Of a stretch of 64,000 bases of DNA, positions 19,841 to 30,154 are shown piece by piece. Source of the DNA: Trichosporon coremiiforme. Lineage: Eukaryota > Basidiomycota > Tremellomycetes > Trichosporonales > Trichosporonaceae. Location: NCBI GenBank assembly GCA_039545355.1, contig BCJJ01000007.1, forward strand, positions 186,001-250,000, given 5' to 3'. Every line of letters starts with the position of its first letter. Within the stretch, counting starts at the first letter, position 1. The position numbers and the translations under genes are program-made. The notes under the pieces are model-generated. The model had not been told where the DNA came from, did not search any database, and saw nothing but the letters and a program-made list of their open reading frames with translations.

Positions 19841-20842
19841 ATGTCTGACGCAAACATCCTTGCCCTCAGCGGCAGCCAGGCTATCGACCGCGCTCTCGGC
19901 GCCGTCGTTGGCTCTGCGGCCGGCGACGCGCTCGCTATCCCCTACGCAACATCTCCCGATCTCGTCCAGAAGCTTTCCGCGGACAAGCCTGTTGCCCTTG
20001 CCTCGGCAGGAGAATGGAAGGCGGGCGAGTGGGCGTCTTCCACGGCGATGGGCCTCCCCGTTCTCGAGGCTCTGGTCAAGAAGCTCAACGTGGCCAGCGA
20101 TGACGGTCAGACCTTCATCGCCGAGCGCTGGATCAACTGGAGCGGAAAGGGCATCGATGACCGGCTCAAGAACCTCTTCGCCGACGCGACGGAGAAGGAC
20201 GTCAACAAGCCGGACGAGGGCAAGACGGCGACTGGACCGAACATGGCCACCGCCGCGCGCAAGCAGGATATCAAGAAGTGGGGCAAGTCCGACCTCAACC
20301 GCGCCCCGGCACGTCTCTCTGCCCTCGCGCTCGGCTACCTCGGCGACGGCCAGGAGAAGGCTCTTGTTGACGCTGCCGGCAAGTTGACCGACCTGACGCA
20401 GCCGGACGAGGATGCGCGTGAGGCGTCCGCCCTCGTCGCCCTCGGCGTTCGCAACGCCATCCTGACCGGCGACTACAACTGGCAGAAGGCGATCGAGTTC
20501 CTCGGTCCCATTCGCAAGAATGTCTGGACGAGGCGCATCACCGACGCCGAGAAGAGCAAGGTCGAGGACTTTAACGACAACAAGACGTCGCATGGTGCGT
20601 TCCAGGCTGCAATTGCGGCCCTTAATGGCGCAAAAGACGTGCAGAGCGTCCTTGACCGCGCTGTGCGTGGTGGTGGTGAGAGCGACCGCGTCGCCGCCAT
20701 CGCTGGCGCCTTGGCTGGAGCCAAGTCTGGAGCGAGCAAGCTGCCCCCGTGGTGGGAGAAGCTGTACGGTTGGCCCACCAAGGTTGACGCGATTCCCGAC
20801 CAGGTCAACTCCGTCATGACCAGGTACGAGTACGACGAGTAG
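19841..20842 (+). CDS. ADP-ribosylglycohydrolase-fold protein, array copy 8 (divergent)
   Basis: An intronless frame. The start at 19841 gives 333 aa and matches the other copies; the in-frame Met at 19646 would include promoter elements. Blocks: AIDRALGAVVGSAAGDALAIPY (GDALA 28-32), EWASSTAM (ASST 65-68 for TDDT), LNRAPARLSALALGYL, LVALGVRNAILTGDYNW and GGESDRVAAIAGALAGAKSG for GDTDT. It shares with copies 5 and 7 the same substitutions at both metal motifs, so these arose before the three copies split. Its 3' flank resembles that of copy 7. It converges with the DUF1349 gene, whose stop is about 90 bp away. Confidence 0.88.
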   Translation: MSDANILALSGSQAIDRALGAVVGSAAGDALAIPYATSPDLVQKLSADKPVALASAGEWKAGEWASSTAMGLPVLEALVKKLNVASDDGQTFIAERWINWSGKGIDDRLKNLFADATEKDVNKPDEGKTATGPNMATAARKQDIKKWGKSDLNRAPARLSALALGYLGDGQEKALVDAAGKLTDLTQPDEDAREASALVALGVRNAILTGDYNWQKAIEFLGPIRKNVWTRRITDAEKSKVEDFNDNKTSHGAFQAAIAALNGAKDVQSVLDRAVRGGGESDRVAAIAGALAGAKSGASKLPPWWEKLYGWPTKVDAIPDQVNSVMTRYEYDE

Positions 20843-20934
20843 AATGGTCTCAATAGTCTTGTTAGAATGCACAATCTTCAGAAGGCCATGGCCTGGCATC
20901 AGCAGCAAAGGCAGGAATACATCAGATTGGGCGT

Positions 20935-21605
20935 TCACTTCGGCAACCCCTCGATCATCTCAAAGTTGGCCCAGCTCACGTCCGCACCTCCCTCCTTGGG
21001 TGAGCACGCCATGATGCCAACGAAGATCTTCTGATTGCGCTGAGCATGCACCTCTGGCGGTCCGAACCATTTCACCTCACGGATCATGTCGTCGCCGAGG
21101 AACACCTTGAGTTCGTTCGGGGCGACCTGGACTTTGAAGCGAGCGCTGTCGTCATCCCTCCGTCGAGACAGGGACCAGTCACTGTAAGGGTTGCACACCA
21201 CTGCGCCGTTCCAGAGCGCACCGGCGTCGTACTCGATCCCCGTCTTCACCCACTGGTTCGGCGAAACATATACGAAGAGTGTCGCCTGGTCGCTGCTGTT
21301 AGCTGGCGACTCCGAGGCATCCAAGTTGGTCGGGACGTGAGGAGTGGGTGGAGTGGGCAGGCGGGGACTCACTACTGGACTCTCGGCTCGATTTCGATGT
21401 CGACAGAGACTTCGAACCCCGTTCCAACCTCACGCCAGAAGCCCAGCGTCGGACCATTCGTCGAGTGGCGTTCTGTCGTGCGCCACCAGTCCGTTCCGCC
21501 TACGGTCTTTGAGACGAGCCCGCGCCCCTCATCAGCGACGTTGCCGAGGATAGCGTGTGACGGGTCCAGGGGCACCCAGACGTCGGTGCCGAAAGGAATG
21601 CTCAT
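20935..21605 (-). CDS. DUF1349 family protein (concanavalin-A-like fold)
   Basis: Two exons, 21605-21373 and 21295-20935, with a 77-nt intron (GTGAGT...GCTAACAG), give 197 aa. The family is recognised from DWWRTTERHSTNGPTLGF, the spliced ATLFVYVSPNQWVKTGIEY, VCNPYSDWSL and WANFEMIEGLP. DUF1349 proteins adopt a lectin-like beta sandwich and include yeast and bacterial proteins annotated as regulation of enolase protein 1, a name of doubtful meaning. No signal peptide is seen, so it is probably cytosolic. The ligand is unknown. It closes the ADP-ribosylglycohydrolase array on the opposite strand. Confidence 0.8.
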
Positions 21606-23016
21606 GATGGGTGCGAAGTGAGTGGATAGAAGACAGAGGCAGTGGATGCAGGCGCTTTATGTTGACGAGGATGAGGATGAGGAAGGATGGAAACCGTCCG
21701 AGACGACGGAGAGTGGGATGACGGAAACTGACCGAGATCTGGCCGACCTGGTCAAGTGACGTAACAGACCTGGTGATCGGGCCGATACCGATAACGAGGA
21801 AGGCACTCCTCTCGAGACTTCTTCGTCCTCCACACCCCTACCGTTGCTTGCATCCCCTTGCATCAGCAGAGAAGGTGGGGACAAAGGCCAGGAACCAGGT
21901 CTACACTCTAGTGCTGGATCTTGGCTGGCTTCCCTACGCATCGATGAGACAATCGACGGTGCCCTCGGTGCCGCCTTTCCCACATCAGTACTTGCAATCT
22001 ACCCGAGCCTTCTGCCCCAGCAACCTCCTATTCGGAAACCAAGCCGGCACAGAAAGCGCAGAAGCGGCGCACAGTGCAACGTCTCCATGATGTCGGGCCA
22101 CTCGCACCCCGCACAGTCACTGCCCTGGGGAAAACCAGCAACCACATTTGTCCGAGATTAGCCAGTTGCGGAGGACTCTGCACAGGCTGCGCAAGTGAGG
22201 CACGCGCCGAGCCGCCATCAAGCCTGCCGCGGAGGCTCCTGGGTACCGGTTCTGTGGGTATACTGCCCTGCCGGTGCACCTCCGGCAGTGTCGGTTGCAG
22301 CTCATGATCGCGAGGCCGCGATAGGGTGCGGAACGTGCGGAGTCGGCGATATCCACGCCGGTGGCTGGCTGGATCTCGGATCAACCCGAAACTACGCTCT
22401 TATCAGCTCGCCACTGCAACCGGCTGCAAAGCAAGAGCAAGATTGCATGCTCTCATCAGCCAACTCGCCGGGGCCTGTGCACAAGCATGGTCGGAAAATT
22501 CGGATGGCATGCACGCTAGAGCCGCTGGACACGGACACCGCTGAGGAACCCGGAGGATGCCGATCGACGTCATGGCGCAATGGCCATGGCCCGACTGGCT
22601 GGCGACCCAGACCCTTTGTTGACATTTCCGTTGCGACGCCTACTTCCCCCGATCTTGCAGCCGCCCAACCCTGCGACGTCTCTACTCCTGCAACAACTCA
22701 CCGCCTAAGCGACGGTTGAATGGAACGCAAACCGAACAGTTTCGAGGTCGTCAACGAACAGACGACGGAACGCCAACTGAAACAAGCCTTCTGTGCAACG
22801 GGGCGACGGGCGCACCAGACCATGCGATCATGCGACTATGCGACACACTCTTGTAACCGCTCAACGCACACACACTTGCCACTCTATGCTCATCTCGACT
22901 TCTCACACTCCCTGTAACACGCATCTGTCCACTCCACGTCGTTGTTCCCTGATACCCAGCACGATACCTCTTACGACGAGTCACTACACGTTACCCGACT
23001 CAGCATCGACCACGGC
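21606..23016 (+). other. Intergenic, DUF1349 to RING gene
   Basis: 1.4 kb between divergent genes. Several open frames of 75-170 codons exist on both strands but none shows a domain or consistent splice structure. It probably holds two promoters; the 200 bp before the RING gene is CA/CT-rich. Confidence 0.4.
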
Positions 23017-25417
23017 ATGAACATGGAGCTTGGCTCCGAATCGGCCTCTTCTTCGACGTCCCGAATAGAGGTTGTGTACGAATATGTCACCGACGTCGAC
23101 CCTAATCTGGTGAGCAGGCTCTCTCGCAGCAGTCAACGTGCAGTCGGCGCTCTCCCACTGCGGCCATGCTACACAGAGCCCACTGGCTTAGCTGACCCCA
23201 GGTTTGCGCTATCTGCCAATGTGCCCTCGTCGACCCGGTGACGACAGCGTGTGCGCACACGTTCTGCCAAGCATGCATTGCGGAAGCCCTGCACCACGCG
23301 CACACCTGCCCGATCGACCGAGCACCGTTGTCTGTCGCCGACCTACGCGATAGCGGCCCGCTGGTGCGAACAATGCTAGACGAGCTGCGAGTGCGCTGCG
23401 GAATGCCGGAATGTGGAATAGAAATGGACAGGGCGCTGCTCGTGTCTCACCTTCGAAGCTGTGGAGGACGGACGGAGACGTGCCCCAGAGGCTGCGGAAT
23501 CGAGGTGCGTTCTTCTGAACAATGCGAAAAGAGCCGTTCAAGCCCTTCATGCTGGTCCACGGAGTCCGGTAGCCTGACAACAGATTGCCCCCGGACAAAC
23601 GATTCAGCACCATGCGTACGAGTGCTTTCGTCGGGAGATGGAGTGCACCCAGTGCGGGGCGATCGTTTCGTTTCGAGCGGCGAGTGTGAGCTGGCCTTGT
23701 CTCCATAGAAGCTGACTTCCAGGAGGGCAAGCATGATTGTGATTTGAAGACGTCGCAGGCGTGCGTCCACTGTGGGCATACATGTGAGTAAAGGTTGGAC
23801 GTCCGAGCCTCAATTCCGGAGAGTGACAGACTACTAGCTCCTGTGCAGGTTCCGAGGCTGATGCCAGCGGTGCCAGCAGCGCATAAGTGGACGTGTCCCG
23901 GGCTGCCAGTTGCCTGCCCCAACCAGACGTGGGGCTGCAGCGGTATCGTTCCGCGACAGGAGCTCCAGTCACACCTGACAGCCTGCGCGTACGAACCGTG
24001 GAAACCGTATCTTGAGGCGAACCACGCTCGTCTCACATCGATTGAGCAGCGGCAAGCGTTACTCGAGGCGGAGAATCTGGAGCTGAAGGCACAGCTAGCA
24101 CGCATGACCGACGACCCCCTGTCGCCGATCGGCTTGTTCCTCTCACCCTCCCAAGCCTTCCGAAATCAGGTCAGGCGCATGTCAGCGCATGGCCCACCTG
24201 ACTTGCGACATGCTGCCTCGGCATCAAGCTTCGACCCGGCGGGCGGCGTGCGAGATTCGCTCGGCCAACGAGCAGCACCTTTGGTGTCTTCCGTTCTGAC
24301 GAGCGAGCCGCCAGCGATCTCCGTCAGGCGAGACTCGAACATCAGCCTGTCCAGTATCACGGATTCAGAGCCATCTGCGTCGCTTCCACGCTCGGGATCG
24401 GCGGTGTCGCTCCCGCCACCGCGGCCCGAGCGTCATGCCGATCGGCCACGAAGCCGACCCGTGTCCGAGCGCCGCATGTCCCGCCCTGCGCCACCATCTG
24501 CACCGATCTCTGCGGGGTCAGCACCCCCTGCCTCTTCAGCATCGCGCCGTCCACAGACGCACCAGGACTGGGTTCTCGACCGCTTGCCTGGGCCTGGCAG
24601 CCGGCCGAGTCCGGAGGCTCAGCAGTCTCTGCGGGCCGCGATCCTGCATCTGGCCACTGGTTTGGACGCCGCCGAACAGCGCAACGCTCTGTAAGCTCTT
24701 CTATACCTCCACAAGCTGACTGCAGACGCACGATGACTTCTTCCCTCCGCGTAATGGAAGAAGTAGAGGCCCTCCGCGCAATCGTCTCGCCCATGCGTAT
24801 GCGTGAGCTGTTTGGTTCGCAAAGAGCTGACAACAGAATTCCTCTCGGAGCCACCAGCCTCTCGATCTAGCATCAGCAGCAACGTGAGCGAAGAACTGCA
24901 CACGCCACTCGAGAGCGACGATGAGGCGAGCATCCAGGAGAGCGTCGTGTTCACGCCTAGGGTGGGGACGTCGACTTCGACGGTAATCTCTGGCGGTGGA
25001 CGCTGGACCGGTCGACCGTGCGCTTTCCCGCCTCCGAACTCGTCACTTCCGCCTCCGGCAGCAAGTCGGTCACACAGCGCACTCGGCGTGCATGGGCTGG
25101 GTCACCGAAGTGCTTCGGCGCTTAGCACGCATCACCCCAGTGCATCGGCTGTGCATGTTACACGGCACAGTGTGCGGACATCAAGACCTGGGAGGAGTAC
25201 AAGTGACTCTGGATCCGGTGGTTCCGGCGGTTCAGGTGGACGGAGCGAGGGCTCAACCTCGACTATACGACAAGTAGACCCCCGCCCCCAGAGGACAGTC
25301 AGACGTGAGCTGGGCTGGATCGAAATGGATAGCTTACCGGACAGACTTCAGATCGATTTCGGCTCTCGGTTCCAGGATCCGTGGACGGTTCGACCGCAAC
25401 GAGCGCGCACAGGGTAG
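23017..25417 (+). CDS. RING finger / TRAF-type zinc finger protein
   Basis: Seven exons (23017-23109, 23202-23504, 23584-23685, 23723-23783, 23838-24690, 24726-24802, 24837-25417) give 689 aa in a continuous frame. A C3HC4 RING follows a short acidic N-terminus: CAICQC, then ACAHTFCQACI and TCPIDR. TRAF-type zinc fingers come next, with repeated C/H pairs: VRCGMPECGIEMDRALLVSHLRSC, HHAYECFRREMECTQCG, KHDCDLKTSQACVHCG and ACPNQTWGCSGIVPRQELQSHL. A short coiled coil (EQRQALLEAENLELKAQL) and a long Ser/Pro-rich disordered tail complete it. This layout fits an E3 ubiquitin ligase; the substrate is unknown. The 3' end is uncertain because a plausible intron at the terminal TAG (GTAGCTAG...CTGAACTCAG) could extend it. 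Confidence 0.8.
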
Positions 25418-26884
25418 CTAGTATGTTCAGAGGGTCTCCGCTGCGAACTGAACTCAGATCAAAAGCCCGCCTACTCCGCGTGCACATCATCGGAGACTAG
25501 TCCCGGTGACCACAGTGACTCTGGGTGCATTGCGTTACACGGGGTCCATTGCGAGCTTCGTCTCGCAGGTGCTCGACTCGGACGCCCCACGACCGGCGTC
25601 AACTTTGACGTAGGCTTTTCGTTCCTCTTACGCTAGCTAACCGCAGGCATGCCATACGTAGTTACAATCAGTGGGCTTTCTTATCCCCGCATCAAACTGA
25701 CAGCCAGAAGCTCAATATAATCATGCAATCCCTGCCACTTATGCAGTACAGCCCTTTATCGTCCCGTTGACTCTCTTCAAAGACAGAAGGCAAGCAAGCC
25801 ACAGAGAGCAGAGCCTCTCGCACAGTGGAGATGACTGCAGACTGCCTGAAGCTATAAGTGATGAGCTTCTCCTTTGCAGCCCTCCAGCTGACACTCAGAT
25901 ACTTTCTGTTGACTTACAGTCTCCCACTTGGTGCCCTGGCGTAGAGATATGTAAGCTGTGTCGAGTCCGCGCCTAGCCGACAACAGATGTATCCGCATAC
26001 CACTGAGACTTGGGCAAGGGTAACGATACTCGTGAGCCTCCTTTCGGCTCACACAGTTGACTGATTCGAGGCTATCTGCCCCACACCCTCAAGACCGGGC
26101 CACTGCTCTGGGGCCGGGCAGGTGTGGGCTCTTGTTGCACTAGACAGAAGATCTGATAATAGGCTGTGTCGGACTATGCGGGGAATCACAGGTTAGCTAA
26201 CCAAGGTTCTATCGCGAGCTGATCTCAGTCCCACCAACCTATCTTTCGCTCATCGCTCATTCGATTGCCCTCAAGTGTCGACTGCGAGGGTACAGCTGAG
26301 TCCCTCCCGGTAGCTGATACCAGTATGCCTAATATGGTCTGTCGCTGGTGTGCTGGCCCGCTCTCTTCTCAAGCCAATGCCAGATAGGTCGGCCCTCGGT
26401 AGCCATGACACAGGGTAGGGACGAACTGCTACTTCCACGCCCTCACGAGTCTTTAGCTGTGCAGGAGGTGAGCTGATTCCCGCCCCTCCCTGGTGAAGCT
26501 GATTTCAGGCTATACCGTGGAGAACGGAATGCGTAAGCTGCCCCTCTCACTCTTCAGAGCTCACGACAGACTCCCGCTCCTTCCCAGGGAGTGGGCATAT
26601 CGGGAATAGAATCACCCTCGCAGGCATGTCATAGCTGTTCCAAAGTCGCTTGATCTGACCGCAGCCATCAGACTCAAACTCGTAGACTTGAGAGCTGGCT
26701 GAAACGTACTGGTAGCTCACACCAGTCACTAAGGCGGAGTGCTACCTATACTGCCATCGCTGCGTGAGCTACCTCCCGCTCAAGTTGCAGCTGACCATCA
26801 GTTATCCTCAGCAGTTCAGGCGTGCGGCCACACCGTGTGTGACTGAGTCTATATCTGGATGCATGAAATCGTACACTGCCCACT
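25418..26884 (+). other. Splice-signal-rich region without a clear gene
   Basis: 1.47 kb between two convergent genes. It is full of donor, branch and acceptor-like strings (GTAAGCTG, GCTAACCGCAG, GCTGACACTCAG, CCGACAACAG, GCTGATTTCAG) placed 30-50 nt apart, but no exon chain tried stays open for long. A 210-nt frame ends at 25976, and a spliced frame around 25500-25770 is readable (GALRYTGSIASFVSQVL). It may be a decayed 3' part of the RING gene, a separate gene with tiny exons, or a spliced non-coding RNA. Confidence 0.35.
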
Positions 26885-28562
26885 CTAGATCATGACGCTG
26901 ACGGCAATGAGGGGGATGATGACCGCAAAGAGCGCGGGCCACGCGAGGTTACCGAACAGCTCCCACTCGGCGCGGAGGTCGATGCCTGCCGCCTTGAGCC
27001 CGGCCAGCGCTCCAATTGCCACAGGCACGAGCGCGATCTTGATGAAGCGCGACACGGGCGCAAGCGCGACGACGCTGAGGAGACCGAGCAGGATAGCCTG
27101 CGGGAAGTTGACCATCGCGAGCGTGGGCACCATTGCTCCGTAAGCGAGGTGCGCGAGGGAGTTGAAGCTCCTCCGAGCCGCACCTCTCGGGCGCGGGAGC
27201 AGGGGCGCGGCGAGCGCAACGTAGGGCGTCTGGAGGATCCAGCCTATAACGCCGAGGGCGATGGGCATGAGGGCCCAGAACGTACCCGCCAGAGGCGCGG
27301 GGCACACGAAGCCGCCGAGCGTGATGCTGGCCCCGAGCAAGACCGCGGCGGGGAGATAGTGTCCGACGGGGATGAAGTTCTCGGGATGCGGGAGGAGGTA
27401 GAAGAAGAAGCTTGCGTGCAGGCGCTCAAGAAGCGTGTTGAAGCTGCGGAAGGTGGACTCGACGACCTGGCCGAGCGTGTGGAACCCGTGGGGACCCATC
27501 GCTGGGGGTCCATACAGCGTGAGGGCGTCGATACGGTGGCGGGCGAGGAGACCACCGGCAGCAGAGGGTCGGCCGAGGGCAGCAAAGCTGAAGTGCCGCC
27601 ACAGGTGCTTCAGCCCATTCATGTACGTGCGTGCGGGGTATGCCGGCGCATCGTGCAGCGTGACGGGGCAGCCGCCCTTCCACCGCGCGACCGTCGAGAC
27701 GGTGGAGAGCACGTCGAGATTCGGCAGACGGCCGTTCACGCCCTCGTAAAAAAAGCCGAGACGTTCAAACGAGTGGCCCGGGTAGTCGAGGTTCAGCGCG
27801 TTCCAAACGTTCGCGCGCAGCTTGTAGTTCTTCAGGAAGTCCTCGAGGCCGTACAGGTACCCCTCGCCGACGACAGGGACGATCTCGAACGCCCAGTGGT
27901 TCTGCCCTGGGGAGTCAGCTCATGCATTGCGGGGTCGAAGCTGCAGCTGGAATGCTTGGGGGCAGAACATCTGCGATTCACACTCACCCCGGAAGAAGTC
28001 CACCAACGACAGCAGACTCGCGACGCCGCGGAGGTTCGGCCCGCCGTCCCTGCTGTCCCAGTTGGCGGTGAGGAGGATAGCCTCGGTCCCCTCCGAGCGG
28101 GGCGGAACTATCCGTCCGTAGACAGAGTGGGTCGTGTTGCACGCGTCAGCTCCAGCAGCCCTAAGCTCGTGGAGGAGGTAATCCCTCCTCTCGTCCCAGC
28201 TCGCGTTCCGCGCCTGCAGCTCCTCTAGTTGAGCAAGGTAGTTGTCCGCCTTGTGCACGTTGCCCCAATCGTAGTAGCTCCGCTGGCCGGCGGGGATGAG
28301 GGCGTGCTCGTCGACGAAGATTCCCTTCCAGAGCTGCGGGTGCGGAATCGCAGCGATCCACGCGAGGGCGATGACGAGCAGGACGAGCCTGTTTGTCAGC
28401 TCAACTGTATGCTAAAACCAGCTGAAGGCAGACGTACCGCACATAGCCCAGGTCGTTCCACAGAAAGTCGATGACGAGATCTTGCCGTCTGCGCTTCTTG
28501 GCCGCCGCTGCCTGGCCGGCAGTGTACTCTAGCCGGACGCTTTCTCGCTCCTCGACCTCCAT
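26885..28562 (-). CDS. GAA1: GPI transamidase complex subunit Gaa1
   Basis: Three exons (28562-28438, 28388-27988, 27906-26885) give 515 aa. Gaa1 is an ER membrane subunit of the complex that attaches GPI anchors to proteins. Visible features: a basic N-terminus and a first membrane segment LVLLVIALAWIAAI; the lumenal M28-peptidase-like domain with GTEAILLTANWDSRDG, NLRGVASLLSLVDFFRG, QNHWAFEIVPVVGEG and VWNALNLDYPGHSF; then VNGRLPNLDVLSTV, YMNGLKHLWRH and HGFHTLGQVVESTFR, followed by several C-terminal membrane helices. Length and motif order fit fungal Gaa1 (usually 550-620 aa, so slightly short). The gene diverges from RNase H2 subunit B across 207 bp containing a CACGTG box. Confidence 0.9.
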
Positions 28563-28769
28563 CGTTGCTGATTGTTGTGACGTTGGCTTCACGCTCGGCG
28601 ACTTCCGTGTCAGCACCGATCGTCATCTCGTCGCATCACGTGATGTTTCGCGTGGTGGACCCTGGGAGGCGAGATGACGGACGCGTCGAGATTTCAGACG
28701 CGTCAGAAATCAACAACAACACCCACCACCTAAGGCGTTGCCTGCTTGCCCATTCTTGCATCTTGAACC

Positions 28770-30154
28770 ATGGCGGGAACGGTGGAGTATGTCAGCGTGC
28801 TTCCTGAAGGTGGGTCAAGAGCTGAGTGGCCCCAACGCGTAGCTGACGGCAGACATCGCACCCGACACACAGCACCGGTATCTCCGCCTGCCGCACCCTC
28901 GGAGTGGTGAATACCTCTTCCCAGCTGAAGAGTCTGTGATGTAGCTGACACGCAGGCCTGCCGCAACTCTTCCTTCCCTCTGAGATGAGCCTGTACGAGG
29001 TCGTGAAGCTGCGCGGTGCGCGACCACGGACCTGGTTCCGCGGCGACAATGTCTCTCGTGAGTTAAGCGATTCCGGCTATAGCTGACGACTAGAGGGCGA
29101 GGTCCTCCTGCATGCGCCGTTTGACGCTCTCTTCCTCGCGGTACCGATTGCGCTGAGCCTGATTCCAGTGAGTACGCTCACCGCCCACCAGCGAGGCGAG
29201 CAGCCCCTGCTGGTGATGGCTTGCTCAGAGGCCGATGACTAGCTGCGATGATAGTGAGTGAGAGCTGACCCCAGAATGACCGCACGGCACCCTTCCAACC
29301 CCTCCCTGACCTGCTCTCGACTGCATCGTCATCTGCGCAGTGGGGGCTGAAACCCGCCTTCGCGCCGAGTGCAGCAGTTGAGGCTTGGAACGAGGATATG
29401 GCCCGTCTGGTTGAGCTGCCCCCGTTCATTGCAGCATTCAAGGCGTGCTGTGACGTGAAGCGTGAGTCCGCACACCTCATTCTCTATTTCTCCCTAGCAT
29501 CCCTGCACGCAAAGCAGAGCTATCTGTGAACGAATGGAAGCTGACTTCAGGCGTTGGCGGCGAGCTGCCCTCCCCTCCCCCAGAATCGCTCGAAGCGGAG
29601 ACCAAGGAGGAGGAGGGACAGGTGTACTACCGTCCCAGTCGCGAGGCGATACTCAAGGTCCTCCGGCGAAAGGTGACACACGTCGCCTCACACTTCGAGG
29701 AGTTCGACCACCTCGTGCGATCCCTGGGACGAGACGGACTTCTTGGCTCCGACGCGGACCAGAAGCTTGTCGATGGTGAGTATCATAATGGGCGACGAAC
29801 TGACATGCAGGCGCCAAAACAAAGGCTGCAATCGACACGCTGGCAGCGTGCCTCCCCTCATCCATCCTGTCGGACCTGACCGACTCATACGAGTGAGTAT
29901 TCTCAAGCTGCGAAACTTGCTCTTAAGCTGACAACAGTCTCCTCCCGCTCAATGCGTATCTGACCGACCGCGCCGCCGCCGCTGCAGCCGCCGCCGCGCC
30001 GATAGTCAACGAGAAGAAGACGAACACGGGCGCGACGAAACGCAAAGCTGCTCCCGGGTCGAGGGGCGTCGAGGCGCTCAAGAAGGTGAATACGAGCGGC
30101 ATGGCCAAGATGACCTCGTTCTTCAAGCCGAAGGAGGCCAAGGAGAAGAAGTAG
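28770..30154 (+). CDS. Ribonuclease H2 subunit B
   Basis: Eight exons (28770-28809, 28853-28906, 28956-29057, 29094-29167, 29275-29461, 29551-29775, 29811-29892, 29938-30154) give 326 aa. The N-terminal triple-barrel segment reads RYLRLPHPRSGLPQLFLPS, YEVVKLRGARPRTWFRGD and LLHAPFDALFLAVPIAL, matching the family pattern. The helical domain VTHVASHFEEFDHLVRSLG follows. A C-terminal PCNA-binding-type motif MTSFFKP is near the end, as in the human protein. RNase H2 removes ribonucleotides from DNA; subunit B is a scaffold and links the complex to PCNA. An Ala-rich run (RAAAAAAAAAP) precedes the basic tail. All introns are short, with GCTGAC-type branch sites. Confidence 0.85.

Noticed and set aside
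21940..22060. Possible ninth ARH remnant (IDGALGAAFPTSVLAI resembles the ARH N-terminus)
   Set aside because: Only about 15 residues look similar, no later motif follows in any frame, and no upstream module is present.
22195..22719. 174-codon open frame before the RING gene
   Set aside because: No domain, unusual composition, and overlapping frames on both strands; nothing supports translation.
28926..28955. A 20-nt intron within the RNase H2B gene
   Set aside because: Moving the donor to 28907 gives a normal 49-nt intron and restores the family pattern SGLPQLFLPS.
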